A stretch of 46,103 nt of DNA from Chara braunii. Lineage: Eukaryota > Streptophyta > Charophyceae > Charales > Characeae. The notes under the pieces were generated by a model, which ran no database searches, was not told where the DNA came from, and was given only the letters and a program-made list of their open reading frames with translations. Positions within the stretch are counted from its first letter, which is position 1. Each line of letters begins with the position of its first letter. Of the stretch, positions 9,010 through 19,650 are shown piece after piece. The DNA lies in contig BFEA01000890.1 of the NCBI GenBank assembly GCA_003427395.1, positions 279,711-325,813 on the forward strand, in the 5' to 3' direction. Position numbers and translations under genes: made by a program.

Positions 9010-9056
9010 TCCCCCCCACAAAAACAAAGATTCGTATAAAAAGAAGCACAACAGGG

Positions 9057-9176
9057 TTTCATAGGGGGCAAAAAAAGCATGCCTCTGTGAAATTCGAAAA
9101 GGGCAATGAAAGTAAGTACCGTGGGCCCAAAAGGGCAATGAATGTACTGCGGGCCCAGTGTCAGGCGGGGTGGTGG
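9057..9176. repeat. Third copy of the GGGGGCAAAAA interspersed family
   Basis: This matches the copies at 8153-8445, including TGCCTCTGTGAA, GAAAAGGGCAATGAAAGTAA and GCGGGCCCAGTGTCAGGCG. It lies just outside the right arm of the inverted-repeat element at 8614-9009. Confidence 0.55.
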
Positions 9177-9700
9177 GCAACATGCATCCCGTTGATTGTG
9201 AGAGGTAGCTATGCTTGCAGGTGTCCCCTGTACTATAGCCTTAGGAATAGTGGTAGGTAGCTCCTGCACTGTAGGGGGGGGGGGGAAGAAGGACATATAA
9301 CTTGATATAAGATAGAAAAAAAGGTAGGAACCCCTCACATCAAACCTGTATACAGATTGAAAAATGGGATAATTGGTATAAAGCACCCACGTGGAAACCT
9401 TTTTGGTTTCGCGCACCCAAAATTTTCCAGTTGGGCAAGAACTGCCTACCGGAAAATGAATCTGGCACAGATACAGTGCCGGGCTCATGATCCCGTAGTA
9501 AGAGGCCAAACTGTCTGGACCCAATCTCTGCCTTCAGATTCTAACATCGGCCTGTGTTCCCAGTGCGTCTTCTTGCCAACTCGAAACCAAAAACGTTTCC
9601 GCGGGCACTTTCCACCAATTATCCCTTGAAAAATCCACCCATACAATCATTCTGTACGGCTAGCAACAGTAGAGCAAAGGTAGACGGCATAATAGGGAAA
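9177..9700. other. Gene-free stretch with one copy of a paired repeat
   Basis: The segment 9366-9425 (GGGATAATTGGTA, then CACCC and AAACCTTTT) recurs with substitutions at 10800-10858, suggesting a decayed interspersed element. Nothing else is recognised. Confidence 0.4.
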
Positions 9701-9796
9701 AACCATAGCATTAGACAAGAATAGACAAGAACAACCATAGCATCAGACAAGAATAGACAAGAACAACCATAGCATCAGACAAGAATAGACAGGACA
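9701..9796. repeat. Three tandem copies of a 32-bp unit
   Basis: Copies start AACCATAGCA at 9701, 9733 and 9765 with an exact period of 32. Each contains AGACAAGAATAGACA. The unit is itself made of ATAGACAAGA sub-repeats. It is non-coding. Confidence 0.85.
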
Positions 9797-10227
9797 AGAG
9801 ATGCTATAACAATCACCAAACAATTGGGGCACATGATACTTCCACAAAAGAGAGGACACCAGCCCTCATTCCACAGCCAGCGGCCTTCTCTCAGCACTGT
9901 GGCGAGGCCCAAAGCATTTCACTTGAGACAAGTGCGCCATACGGAAGCATAAAATAATCTGACAAGCATACCGCAGCCAGACGGCTGGCAGGTACACCCA
10001 TAGGACCCATACCCTTCGTGGATGTCCTGCGGGATGACATTGGATGTAACAACCTTAGTTGACTTTCGTCTTTTTTTCGTTTTTGTTTAGATTCCCCCCA
10101 ATTACTGAAAGATAAGTTTCATCATCAACAATCCAATCATCGATGCAATCAACGATACAAGTCTGAATTTCTCAAACCCGATATGGCCATTTTCGGAAGT
10201 GCAGCGTCACCAGAATGAATCCGGGGG
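9797..10227. other. Gene-free stretch, nothing recognised
   Basis: No coding region, RNA gene or repeat could be supported between the 32-bp repeat and the 101-bp triplication. Confidence 0.4.
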
Positions 10228-10528
10228 CTGTCAGAATGTGGGTCCCGAGAGCACTCCCAAAATCGCTTGAGCCTCCCGCTTGTAAAAGGTCATTTTTGGG
10301 GAGACCTCTCGCGTAGGCCTGCGTTTCGCTGTCAGAATGTGGGTCCTGAGAGCACGCCCGAAATCGCTTGAGCCTCCCGCTTGTAAAAGGCCATTTTTCG
10401 GAGACCTCTCGCGGAGGCCTGCGTTTTGCTGTCAGAATGTGGGTCCTGAGAGCACTCCCAAAATCGCTTGAGCCTCCCGCTTGTAAGAGGCCATTTTTGG
10501 GAGACCTCTCGCGTAGGCCTTTGTTTCG
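10228..10528. repeat. Three tandem copies of a ~101-bp unit
   Basis: Copies begin CTGTCAGAATGTGGGTCC at 10228, 10329 and 10429 (periods 101 and 100) and end near GTAGGCCTTTGTTTCG. They differ at only a few positions each. Because the periods are not multiples of three, the open frames across the array shift between copies, so it is not a protein repeat. Confidence 0.9.
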
Positions 10529-11024
10529 ACCGTGGGAAAAGTCGTGGACAGACAAACATTCTCCTCATGCTGGACAGTGCAGTACAGTCTCTGTCTGATG
10601 TGCGCCTTCTGGTCTCCAATTCGGAGAGCGCCTCAAGTCGGGAGTGCAATGTGGCGAAGCGCACTCCCAAATCCATTTTCGAATCTTTGGACGTTCAGGA
10701 GTACTCTCGAATTGTTTTCTCCAAGTAGGGAGTTGAAACGGTATTCACCTTTGCAGTAGTAGATGCAGATCCCAGGGCTCTATCCCTGGACCCCGATCTG
10801 GGATAATTGGTAGAAGGCGCCCACGCTTAAACCTTTTCGGTTCTGGGCGCCCAAAGTTCAGCTGTTTGGTACTACAGGCCCAATGTCTTCCATCTGGGGT
10901 ACTACAGGCCCACGCTTGGCTCCAAGGGTCCTACCCAATCATGAACCTGGCGCATAAACAGCTTTCTGTTTTTTTTTTTTCCCTTGTAGGCCTTCCCTCC
11001 TTTCTACGTCCATCCGCAGAGGCG
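10529..11024. other. Gene-free stretch with a diverged repeat copy
   Basis: This holds the second copy of the GGGATAATTGGTA repeat (10800-10858) and a local duplication of ACTACAGGCCCA (about 10872 and 10902). The last 50 bases belong to the larger repeat around the foldback element that follows. Confidence 0.4.
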
Positions 11025-11178
11025 AAGTCCCACCACCGGCGTTAAGCTATTTCAACGCCTAAATGTGGACGCTTTTGAGGAGGTGTGCAGAAATGGTGTT
11101 TAGTTTCCTGAACCGCACGTCTCCACAAACATGTCCAGATTCAGGCGTTGAGGTAGCTCAACGCTGCTAGTGGGACTT
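11025..11178. mobile_element. 154-bp foldback (MITE-like) element, copy 2
   Basis: This has the same length and ends as the copy at 3092-3245, and close similarity continues on both sides (from about 10985 to 11310), including a T-rich tract and TTTATGCGTGTCATCC. It ends just before the tRNA-like unit at 11327. Confidence 0.75.
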
Positions 11179-11326
11179 GCCCCAGGTACCATTGGCATGC
11201 AGGCTGTTTCGCCGTCCATGATGCAAAAGACTCCCCCCGTTCGGCCCTGTGGTTGTGACATAATTTTTATTTTTTTTATTTTTTCTTGTCTTGTTTTTGT
11301 TTTATGCGTGTCATCCTTGCGCCAGG

Positions 11327-11428
11327 GTGTAATCCAAATACAAGACTCGAACACACAACCAACGGCTCGGCAGGCAAACACCTAACCATAAGGCTAAGTG
11401 GGCTGGGGTGAAAGTGAAGCCCCAACAT
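11327..11428 (-). repeat. tRNA-Gly-like (SINE-like) 223-bp unit, left part, split by element 1
   Basis: On the minus strand an A box, TAGCCTTATGG (complement of 11386-11396), and a B box, TGTTCGAGTCT (complement of 11343-11353), have tRNA-like spacing. A D-arm GCCT/AGGT forms, and the anticodon-position loop CTGCCGA would read GCC. Acceptor, anticodon and T stems pair poorly, so this is a tRNA-derived repeat and not a working tRNA. The rest of the unit is at 24769-24890, displaced by element 1. Confidence 0.55.
11425..11428. repeat. Element 1 target-site duplication ACAT (left)
   Basis: ACAT directly abuts the element end TGTGACG at 11429. The same four bases follow the other end at 24765-24768. 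Intact copies of the unit carry this sequence once. Confidence 0.8.
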
Positions 11429-11687
11429 TGTGACGCCCAACCTCACGCCCAGCGCGACTTCCTGATCGGATTGGGGCGTGGGCCTGGAAGTGCGAAAAGG
11501 GGTGTGCCAAGGATTTTTGGGAAAGTGGGGGTGGAGTCCCAGGTTAGAACTGAAATCTCCTGTGGCAGAGTTTTTCGTGGGCACGGGTGCAATTTGCCAG
11601 AGAGGGCGGACCGCTTCCGACCATAAGGCCGATGGCTTTTGCAGGCCCTTCAAGGCCACTCGATCCGTCCGTTTTCAGGACGACGAT

Positions 11688-12194
11688 TCATCGAAAGGTC
11701 CATTCGGGGTGGGTGTGATCCTGATGAGTCGGGTTGTCGGTTGTCGCCACGTGGCGCCGGTTGTCGCGCGTTCGGGTTGGGCCCTCGCGGTCCCGAGGCT
11801 CTCTAGTTGCCGCGTCGTCGACAATTTCCGGAGGGCGTGTGGGGCCAGTAGGGGCTATGGCGTTCCACGGGACGACCCTGAGTTGATGATACGGGAGAAG
11901 AAGACGGAAGGGAGGGAAGTTAGTGGACATAGTGACAAAACCGGGGGCAATAAAGTAGTTGGTGTGGTCTGAACCGGGGGAATCAGAGCACCGGGGATAG
12001 CTGGTTGTGGCACAATGAAACTCCCTAGGACACAGTCGATTCTCTGTTAGGCAGGGGAACCTCTGTCGGAGGCGCTCTTCTATCCAAGGGGTGAAGTACT
12101 CCGGGTCCCACGATGAATCTGAGCTCCCGGAGCGTGTCATTATGTCATCGTAGAGCCGCGAAATTCCTAAGGGCGTGTCTTCGATTACCATCAA
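11688..12194 (-). CDS. LTR-encoded ORF of unknown function (3' LTR copy)
   Basis: This is a 168-codon frame in the sense strand of element 1. The part beginning MTRSGSSDSSWDPEYF is preserved, with substitutions, in the 5' LTR frame at 22509-23021. After WNAIAP the two frames diverge because of a one-base length difference (GGGG versus GGGGG). The protein matches nothing I recognise. It could be a short leader peptide of the element or chance openness in GC-rich sequence. Confidence 0.3.
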   Translation of the reverse strand: MMVIEDTPLGISRLYDDIMTRSGSSDSSWDPEYFTPWIEERLRQRFPCLTENRLCPREFHCATTSYPRCSDSPGSDHTNYFIAPGFVTMSTNFPPFRLLLPYHQLRVVPWNAIAPTGPTRPPEIVDDAATREPRDREGPTRTRDNRRHVATTDNPTHQDHTHPEWTFR

Positions 12195-12619
12195 CTCAGG
12201 TGATCGTAATCGGCCGCGCGAGTCGAATCGGACTTCACGTGTTCACACGGGATGATTGCTTCGTTGCCGACGCAGGATGGCCACATCCAAGCGAGCATTA
12301 TCCCCGCAATCGTTAGCCTTTTTATGCGTGGGTGGTTGTGAATCGACGCGCGTGGACGTGTAAGTGCGTAGATCACATCGCATTTACGCGCGTCCCTGCA
12401 CGACGTTTGTTGGTTTCTGGGCAAATAGCTACCCGATCATCTAATCACTCCGTAATTTCTTAGCATGCAAGATGCAACAATCACAATAACTCAATCAAAG
12501 GATAAACAAGAATGGAAACCGTATTGATGACTACGCTAAATTCCTACCCTACTCATGAGTGCATCAAGATGGTAAGCAAAGGCAAAGATCAGGCGTAGGG
12601 AAAGCAAACGAGCACGACA

Positions 12620-12853
12620 GAACTGTCCACATCGGAGAGAGAGAGAGTTCGGAAGAGGGAGATGAGGTTGATGGACGCGGATTTGCTGTTTCTTTTATCT
12701 TTTTCCCCTCTCCGTTGGTGTATATAAATTTTGATTTAGGATCAGGGCGATTTGCTCATTTTTTGTTGTTTTCGAAATCTTGGCTTGGTTTTATTTCGCC
12801 TACACTCGTTTTTGCGATTTCACTCTCTGACGTTGTGTGTTATGCTGCATGAA
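12620..12853. other. LTR segment inverted relative to the 5' LTR
   Basis: The reverse complement of this block matches 23487-23724 in the other LTR base after base, while sequence on both sides aligns in the direct orientation. ACGACA (12614-12619) and TGTCGT (12854-12859) flank the block as an inverted repeat. The block contains a TGTATATAAATTTTG stretch and a GA/CT tract. Confidence 0.9.
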
Positions 12854-13895
12854 TGTCGTCGAGCACCAACCCACGAAGTCGTCACCCCGCTTAGTCCTCC
12901 CGCACCCGTCAGGTTCGCCCGCGCCCACAGTCCGTTATGGCCCGCGTCAACCCCGCGCGTTTGGCACCAGCTCGTCGGGTCGCCCGACTCCCAGTTCCAC
13001 TCACCTCTTACTTCGCTCGTGAGCCGACCCTCACTGATCGCGCTACCCCGAGCTTCCAACAGCTGGTTAAGGGAGCTAACTAATCGCGCAACCGGAATTT
13101 ATAGCGTGCATGCATGCGCAAAGAACACGAAATCACAAGGACTTGGAAAGGAAGATCAGGAGAGGGAACGCCTACATTCTGCATGGCCTGATCGCGGCGT
13201 CGGGGACGTAGCCGCTCTCCACCCACCGATCCAATCATGCAGACCGCGGCTACCAAGATGCAGCAAAAAGAAAGAGAAGAAAGGCGGGAAAGACGAAGCA
13301 CAAGAAGAAAGATACAGTTACAATGGCGCCCGTCCAAAATTACAGTTACACACACGATTGAAGGCGCCGACTAATCAGAGTTTCGTTGCAGCCGCACGAA
13401 GAAGCGCGTAAGCAAAAAGCGTCGTGCGGCAAAAGAAAATCCGAATTGCAAAATTCTTAAATTCCTATCTAATGTGGAAAAGTAAAAGCACAAACTCCGA
13501 AAAGAAAGTCTGAAATTCCGAGAGCCATCAGGGCTTGACAAGATTTGAAAAAGAATTCAAAAGGAAAATAAAAAAAGAACGTAGCAGAATTCCTGCGCGA
13601 TGTCCACGCCAAAAAATCTAAAACCGAAGCAAAAGAAGCGACATCAACTTCTACTATTCGCGCGCACGACAGCGCACCAGCCGTCCAGCCGACCACCCGA
13701 CCGATCGTCCCGGGACACGCCTGACTCCGAACCTAGCGATCCGAAGAGAAACGGCGCAAAAAGACGAAGAAGCAAGGACACCGATGCAATTTTCCACCAA
13801 TCCCAATTTCCCGTAATTGGCCCAACCTTCCCAGCTTAGGATCCCTCATTACAATCGCGCAGAAAATCGCGCACCGCAGAAAGTGGTTCGTCACA

Positions 13896-14138
13896 TATGT
13901 GATGCCAAGAGGGTTCCAATATTAGCAAGCTCCTGCTTGCTTGTTGAGATGTGTCGATCTCTCTAATCGAGCGATACGTGGAACTTTTCCCTTTGTGCCA
14001 CTTATCGTGTGAATGAGTGTGGAAGTCATCCAGTGTGGCAAACACAACTCTTACTACTTATTCCTCAGGAAGGGCCAAGGACAATCCAAGGAGGGGATCA
14101 CACGTGTCATCGCAGTGGCACGCGCACCAATCAACCGA
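13896..14138 (-). other. Element 1 interior next to the 3' LTR
   Basis: A polypurine tract is expected here on the minus strand but is not seen: the bases next to the LTR read CTTGGCATCACATA. Mutation or deletion may have removed it. Confidence 0.5.
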
Positions 14139-15843
14139 TCACCAGTGTCCAGTGGGGCGAGGGAAGGGGAAATGGTACATGGGGGCAGGGTGAGGGGTAG
14201 GATTAATGGGGAGAGGGAGCAGGAAACTGTCCAACCTCGCCACCGTTTCCGGAAGTTCTTGACATCGAACGATCCGGTGGAAATGGGGGAAGCGATTACG
14301 ACTATGGGGGAGGGAAGCGAGATAGTCGGGATACAGAGTGGTGAAGGTGCGGAAGAGTGCCGCTCGGAACTGGTCGTAGTTTTCACATGCGGGGATAGTC
14401 CCTGTAATCATGCAGTAAACTTCGATCATATTGTGGCCTCGCCATACGGTGCTCAGGAGAAGGATATGGAGGTAGAAGTCGGGGAGGGCGCATCGGGTCG
14501 AGGGGTGGGGATGGATGGTGACAATAAGACGGGTGGCATAGGAAAAGCGGAAGTTGTCGAAGGGGAAGGGATTGCGGGAGAAGACAACGCAGGTAGTAGC
14601 CTGGTAGAGGGTGAGATGGTCAAGGGGACAGCGGGATAAAGACCGGGGACGAAGCGCGATGCCCCGCATCAGTACGGGCTCGAACTGGTGGACGGTCGTG
14701 GGTGGAGGGGGAGGGGGATTGGCTTCGTCGTCGCCTTGTCGGTGCAGTCGAAGTCTCGGCAGTTGGGTCCATATCCTCGAGCTTGGGTGGCTCTGGATCT
14801 TGGGCCGGATCGTCAGCAACCTGCTGATTGGCTCGGCTGGCCAATTCCAGTTGTCGTTTTCCGACCGCGATTTCTTCTCTCTTGCGCGCCGCCTCGGGGT
14901 CTTCCGCCTGTGCGCCTGCTTGCTCTCCTTCCTCCGCCGAGTTTCCCCACTTCGACTCCTCCAACTCTAGCTCCTCCTCTTCGTCGTCTTATTCTTCTTC
15001 TTCCTCTTCCTCACTTTGCTCCCCTTAGCTGTGTTCGTTGTAACTCCCTTCTTCGGGAGTTTCTTCCTCGCCGTCCTCCTCCTCTTCTTCTTCCTCTTCC
15101 TCCGCTATTGCCTCATCTTCGGTGGCCGTTCGATCCCAGAAGTAGGCGGGATCGATGATCTCCAGCGGGCTCAGATAATCCCGGTGTGATGGTGGATTGC
15201 GGTCATTTCTCGGCTCCTCCAGGCACGCTGACCACTGAAGATACGGCGTCAAGGTCCGCGTGAGGACATGCGGGACCGGGCTCTCGTCACTTTGCGAGAC
15301 GATTTCCTGGGGGAGATCGTCGGCCAGCTGTGCGAGTGGGGCCGTAAGCTCTAGGGCGATTGGTTGGCGATGACTGGGCCGCACCGATCCGAACAGGAAT
15401 CCGAAAAGATCGCCCTCCACATCCGTTCTCCAGGCCTGGATAATCAGCCACTCCAAGTACTTGCTCCACTCGCGATGGTCTTCGTCCCTTGTCCACGTGA
15501 TTCGTACCCCGACCAGGCACACCGAAAGCTTGACGAAGTGCTCGCACCAAAGTCTCCACTGCCCAGGATCGAGAAGGGGGACTGCAAGCGGCTCCAAGCA
15601 AAAAGAGAGACGAGGGTGGAGACTAGATTGCCAGAAGGTGGGAAAGAGAGATGGGAGGGCAAAAGTGGAGAGTTGGGAATGGTTCATCGGGGAGGCTGGA
15701 AGGGGATGAGTTGTGGCAGCACCACTGCTGGCTCGTGCTGGAATGCTCGGATCCCTCCGACCTCGACGTTGTCCATGGGGAAAAGATTCTCCCCGGGGCG
15801 CGTAAGAGAGTGGTTCCACTCCGTGGCCAATTACTGCGCCCAC
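14139..15843 (-). pseudogene. Element 1 extra ORF downstream of integrase, broken
   Basis: This is sense-strand coding material between integrase and the 3' LTR, the position where some plant Gypsy lineages carry an env-like or extra ORF. The first part (15843 to about 15025, perhaps starting at the Met at 15687) has a globular Trp-rich region, then a proline-containing hinge and a run of Glu/Asp. Two TAA codons (near 15025 and 14991) interrupt the same frame, which continues to 14620 with an Arg/Glu-rich, coiled-coil-like segment and an SPSPS-type tail. A second globular part (to 14139) is in another frame, implying a frameshift near 14640-14800. No signal peptide, transmembrane span or chromodomain is visible. 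The family is not recognised. Confidence 0.5.
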
Positions 15844-16329
15844 TTCCTAAGTGACGTCCGGATGGCTGTATGCCGGAGCGCATTGACCGTGCTGATGTTG
15901 CCGCTGAAGCCAATGACCGTGGACACGTGGCTAATCCTCGGAGCTGATCGTCGATGGACCGCCACCGCTTCTGCCAGTACCACCGCCTGAGGACTACCCG
16001 CGAATCGGAACTTAGCCGTTGCATACACTCTCGAGGTGCAGAAGAACTACGCCAGTCATAGAAGATCCAGGTTGAGTCGTGGATGGCACACCTGTCGAAT
16101 AGCCGAGATGTAACGCTGTGGCGTTAAGAGATGGTCGCCGAGGGCTCACTCCGTGAGAAAGCTCATGGCGATGGTGGTGGGGACGGAGGCTGGGAAAAGG
16201 CAGAAGATTCAGGGGAGGAAGAAGGTGACGGAGGATCGTTGTCTTCTTCCGTGGCGAAGGAAAAGGATGAAGGTGCAGGCGACGGGGAGGAAGGGAGGGG
16301 ACGCAGGTAAGACACGTGGCGAACGATCG
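15844..16329 (-). other. Spacer between integrase and the extra ORF
   Basis: Minus-strand frames here are rich in Ser, Pro and Arg and change frame repeatedly. They may be the degenerate tail of pol or the start of the extra ORF. No domain is recognised. Confidence 0.4.
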
Positions 16330-17420
16330 GTCTCGCCGATCGGCTTCCGGAGACCTCAGGCGCAAGCCGCACGGTGTTCACTCCGTTCGGTCCAAGCTCG
16401 ATCACGCGGAATCACCCGAAGAATCATGGCGCTAGCTTACCCTGACCAACACATTTCTTCACCTGCACGACGTCCCCCAATTTGTATTGGGGCCGTGGAC
16501 CCGCGTTCCCGTTCCGGGCTTCGTAGCTTCGCACCTGTCGGCCGTGGGCTAACTCGGTCATTTTCTAGCGTTTTCAGGCTAGCGTGGGGATGGATCGTTC
16601 CATTAGCTCTAAGTGTCGCTTGGCCTTGTCCCGAACCGTGGCCCTTGTGGGCCGTCGGTTCAGCGTTTATTCATCGGGGAGGCTCGGTATCGAAACGCAA
16701 GCGACGATATTGGTTCTTAATTGGAAGGGGCTCAAGCCCGTCGATTCGTTGGGTGTTCCGCGGTGGACCGCCAGGATGTGATCGACGATGTCGGACCAGG
16801 GCCTTGGATCCCGAGCCGCGATGTTTCGTCATAGCGCTGTCTTTATCACCCTATTGGCGTTTTCTAACAGCCCGTTGGATTGCGACATGTAGGGCACGGT
16901 ATTCCACACAGTGACACCGTGTATGACCAGGTTCCTCAACACTTCCCCTCTGAATTGCGCCCCGTTATCGGTCAGGATTTTTTTTTGTGTCCTGGTGCAT
17001 CCTGAGGAAACGGTTAACATACCTCGCGATTTCAGCCGCTTGCCACGTGCGACACGGGTAGGCCTCGATCCATTTCGAAAAATGGTCGACAAATACCAAC
17101 AGGACTGAGTATTCACAGCTATTAGGACCACGACGTACCATGATATCGGTAGTATCCATGCTTACCCTTTGGAAAGGTCGTTCAACTATCGTTGGTACTA
17201 TCGATCTTGGCGGCTGGATTGACGTTTGTCAGCAGCACAAACTTGGCAGTTTGCAACGAGGAATTTCACATCGTCACGAATATTGGACCAATACCACTCA
17301 TTTTTATTGATTGCCGATTCCGTCATCCGTACGGCAAAATGGGCAGTTGTTTCCTCGTGTGTTGTCTTTACCTAGTCATACCTCATGAACGGGTGCAGAA
17401 CTGCCATCCAAATCCCACTA
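16330..17420 (-). pseudogene. Element 1 integrase, frameshifted
   Basis: A zinc-binding HHCC module is visible: His residues in HEETTAH (near 17337-17357) and CQVC (17237-17248). The catalytic core follows with the first Asp in MDTTD (from 17159), the second in LTDNGAQF and the Glu in NGLLENANR, 34 residues after the second Asp. The C-terminal region continues through a KLGDVVQV-like stretch to a FRVIELGPNGVNTV motif near 16380. A run of nine A on the minus strand (16978-16986) puts the two halves of the core in different frames; eight would join them. A stop also lies in the C-terminal part near 16430. Confidence 0.85.
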
Positions 17421-17512
17421 CCATCCGTTTTTCGTTTCTCCTTTCGTCCCTCATTTCAGCGGTAATCCCGCGCCCTTTCATTGGCCCTCCTCCGATCTTC
17501 CTTGGTGAACTC

Positions 17513-17803
17513 CTAGAGGGGGTTACCTACTAGAGTAGCAATCAAAGCGATATCCGTCCATACCTCGGCCCTTCTAAACTTCCAGGTCTTTTCCAACCCT
17601 TCTGACATGGCGTCCAAGAAGCGAGCCTCAGTCGGGATCTTGTCAACTCGAGACAAGGGGCATAACCACAGCTTGCTGTCATTTCTGTATTTGACGGACG
17701 AGCCATAGGCTCGTGCGACACACTGTCGACAGTCTACCCAATCAATATAGCCTTCCCCGTTAGGACGCATGGAGACCGAATATACGCAAGAGATCGTTCG
17801 CAA
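17513..17803 (-). pseudogene. Element 1 pol spacer between RNase H and integrase
   Basis: A 96-codon frame with DWVDCRQC and KLWLCPL motifs sits between the RNase H end and the integrase zinc finger. It is probably the polyprotein linker region. No separate domain is recognised. Confidence 0.45.
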
Positions 17804-17989
17804 AAAAATAGCAAAACTTATCAGGCAGGAAAATGAGAGATGAGGAGGAGAGGGGAGAAAGAGGGGTTACGGGATTACTTCCGTCACCCATTGTCACCGG
17901 TCTGCTTCTTCCCACGTGGGAGAACTGCCACTTGTCTGTACTTAGGCCCATTCGCCGGTTCTGACTCCTTCCACGGAGTGATTTCCTCT

Positions 17990-18420
17990 CCCTTAGGTAC
18001 TTTAGCGGGTCGATGCAGACGTATCAGTCCGTTCGTGTTGCCGTGTCTCTCCGTCTTTCGATGGGTGATATCGAAGTCGTATTCCTATAGGCGCACCGCC
18101 CAACGTCCAATCATGCCCGTGTAATTAGTGAGCCTCTTCAAAGCCAGCAGGGGCTCATGATCCGTCACGAGGCGGAACTTATGTTCGTAAAGGTACGGAT
18201 GGAAGTGCTGGATTCCCCAAACTACTGCATAGCGTTCGCCTTGGGGTGCTGAGTCATTCCTTCATTCGTCTGGCACTGTTCGTGATGCGTACTCGATGAC
18301 GTGTTCGCGACCATCGTTCCCCTTTTGAGCTAGGATGGCAGAGATCGCTTCGGGTTGCCAGTTCGTTATAAGAATAAATTGCTTGGTAGGGTCCGGCCGA
18401 ATCAAAATTGGTGCGGTGGC
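17990..18420 (-). pseudogene. Element 1 RNase H, catalytic Asp lost and two stops
   Basis: This follows RT directly. The motif normally holding the first catalytic Asp (TDxx) reads ITNWQPEA, with Asn at 18361-18363. The Glu in QGERYAVVW (near 18236) and the Asp in VTDHEPL (near 18159) are retained. In-frame TGA at 18262-18264 and TAG at 18085-18087 interrupt the domain. Each could come from a single C-to-T change in an Arg or Gln codon. Confidence 0.8.
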
Positions 18421-19650
18421 CAGGGCCTCCTTGAGTGCGTCAAAGGCTTGCTCACACTCAGAGTCCCACTGCAGAGGCTGGTCCTTCCGAAGCAGGTTCG
18501 TGAGACGCCAAGCAATCGCCGCAAAACCTTTGATAAAACGGCGGTAATACGATGCCAGGCCTAAGAAGGCTCGAACCTGTTTCAGCGACGTGGGAACTGG
18601 GGCTTCTTTTACGGCCGCAACTTTCCTTGAGTCCGGTCGCAGCCCTCCATGTGTCACTACGTACCCCAAGAACGAAATTTCCGAGAGGGAAAATTCGCTC
18701 TTCTCGAGTGCAATCTTGAATCCAGCGTCTCTCAGAGCGCCTAATGTCCACTCAATATGTTGTGCATGACCGTGATAGGTCTCCGAATAAACCAGGATAT
18801 CATCCATGTACACGATGACGCAAAAGTTAATCATCCCCTGCGTTAATCGTGTCTTGTTGACGAAGTTCTGGAACGCCACGTTCATGGCCCGCTGAAACGT
18901 GGCAGGCGCGTTGCAAATTCCCATTGGACATCAAACCCACTGCCACGTACCTTCGAACAACACGAAGGTCGTCTTTGGCCGATCTTCCTCCTTAACCAGG
19001 ATGTGATGGAAGCCATGCCGAATATCAAACTTACTAAAATAATTAGCACATCCAATCGCATCCAGCAAATCATCAATCCGGGGAAGGGGATACACATCTT
19101 TAATCGTGATGTTATTCTGTTTGCGATAATCGATGCATATGCGGATCGATCCGTTCTTCTTCGGTACTAATACTACTGGGAATGACCATGGTCCAGTGAC
19201 AGGTTCGATCCAACCGCTTGCTTCGAATTCCCGAATCCGTTCTAGAGCCTTTTTCCGTTCTACCAGGGAGTACCGGTAGGGCTTGCAGTGAATTGGGGAA
19301 TGGTTCCGCGTTTGAATTTCGTGTTGTATGACCAACGACAAGCCGATGTCAGTGTCCGTTACGCTAATCGCTGCCTGATATTCCGTCAGAATGTCCGCAA
19401 TCAAACGATGAATCTCATCAGGTACGTACCGCGGAACGTGCAATTCATAAGACTGGTCCCAGATCCGTTCGTCGATCTGCTTCATGCGTGCTTGTTTCGC
19501 CACCTCGGGTGGTGGCGCAGAGATCAATGAATGGTCCGATCGCCAGGAGAACACTGTGGCCATCATCTGGGCGTCTTCCTCCCAGATGGCCATGTGTCCT
19601 TCCGGGGTGATTCCATTGCAGATATCTTGCCACGGTACGGGTTTAGTCAC
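18421..19650 (-). pseudogene. Element 1 reverse transcriptase, one nonsense codon
   Basis: The RT is complete in order. It has an N-terminal region with a HCKPYRYS motif, then VVLVPKKNGSIR, the first catalytic Asp in FSKFDIRHGFH (GAT complement of 19024-19026), a GICNAPATFQ block, YMDDILVYS with the paired Asp (18799-18810), FLGYVV and a connection motif VRAFLGLASYYRRF. A single TGA (18931-18933) replaces what is probably a Trp codon and splits the domain. The frame is otherwise intact and joins RNase H. The motif set is that of Ty3/Gypsy RT. Confidence 0.9.

Larger units (their letters stand above)
11429..13895 (-). repeat. Element 1 3' LTR
   Basis: The 2467-bp LTR has complete termini TGTGACG and CGTCACA. 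A TATA-like sequence, GCTATAAATT, lies on the minus strand (complement of 13096-13105). The segment about 12620-12853 is inverted relative to the 5' LTR. Confidence 0.9.

Noticed and set aside
11327-11428. Functional tRNA-Gly gene
   Set aside because: A and B boxes are present, but the acceptor, anticodon and T stems do not pair properly and it is part of a tandem 223-bp repeat.
13896-13915. Polypurine tract of element 1
   Set aside because: The minus strand beside the 3' LTR is mixed in composition. The nearest purine run is on the wrong strand.
14013-14639. Plus-strand 208-codon frame as a gene
   Set aside because: It is Gly/Glu-rich and lies opposite the sense-strand extra ORF of element 1. 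It is a shadow of that coding sequence.
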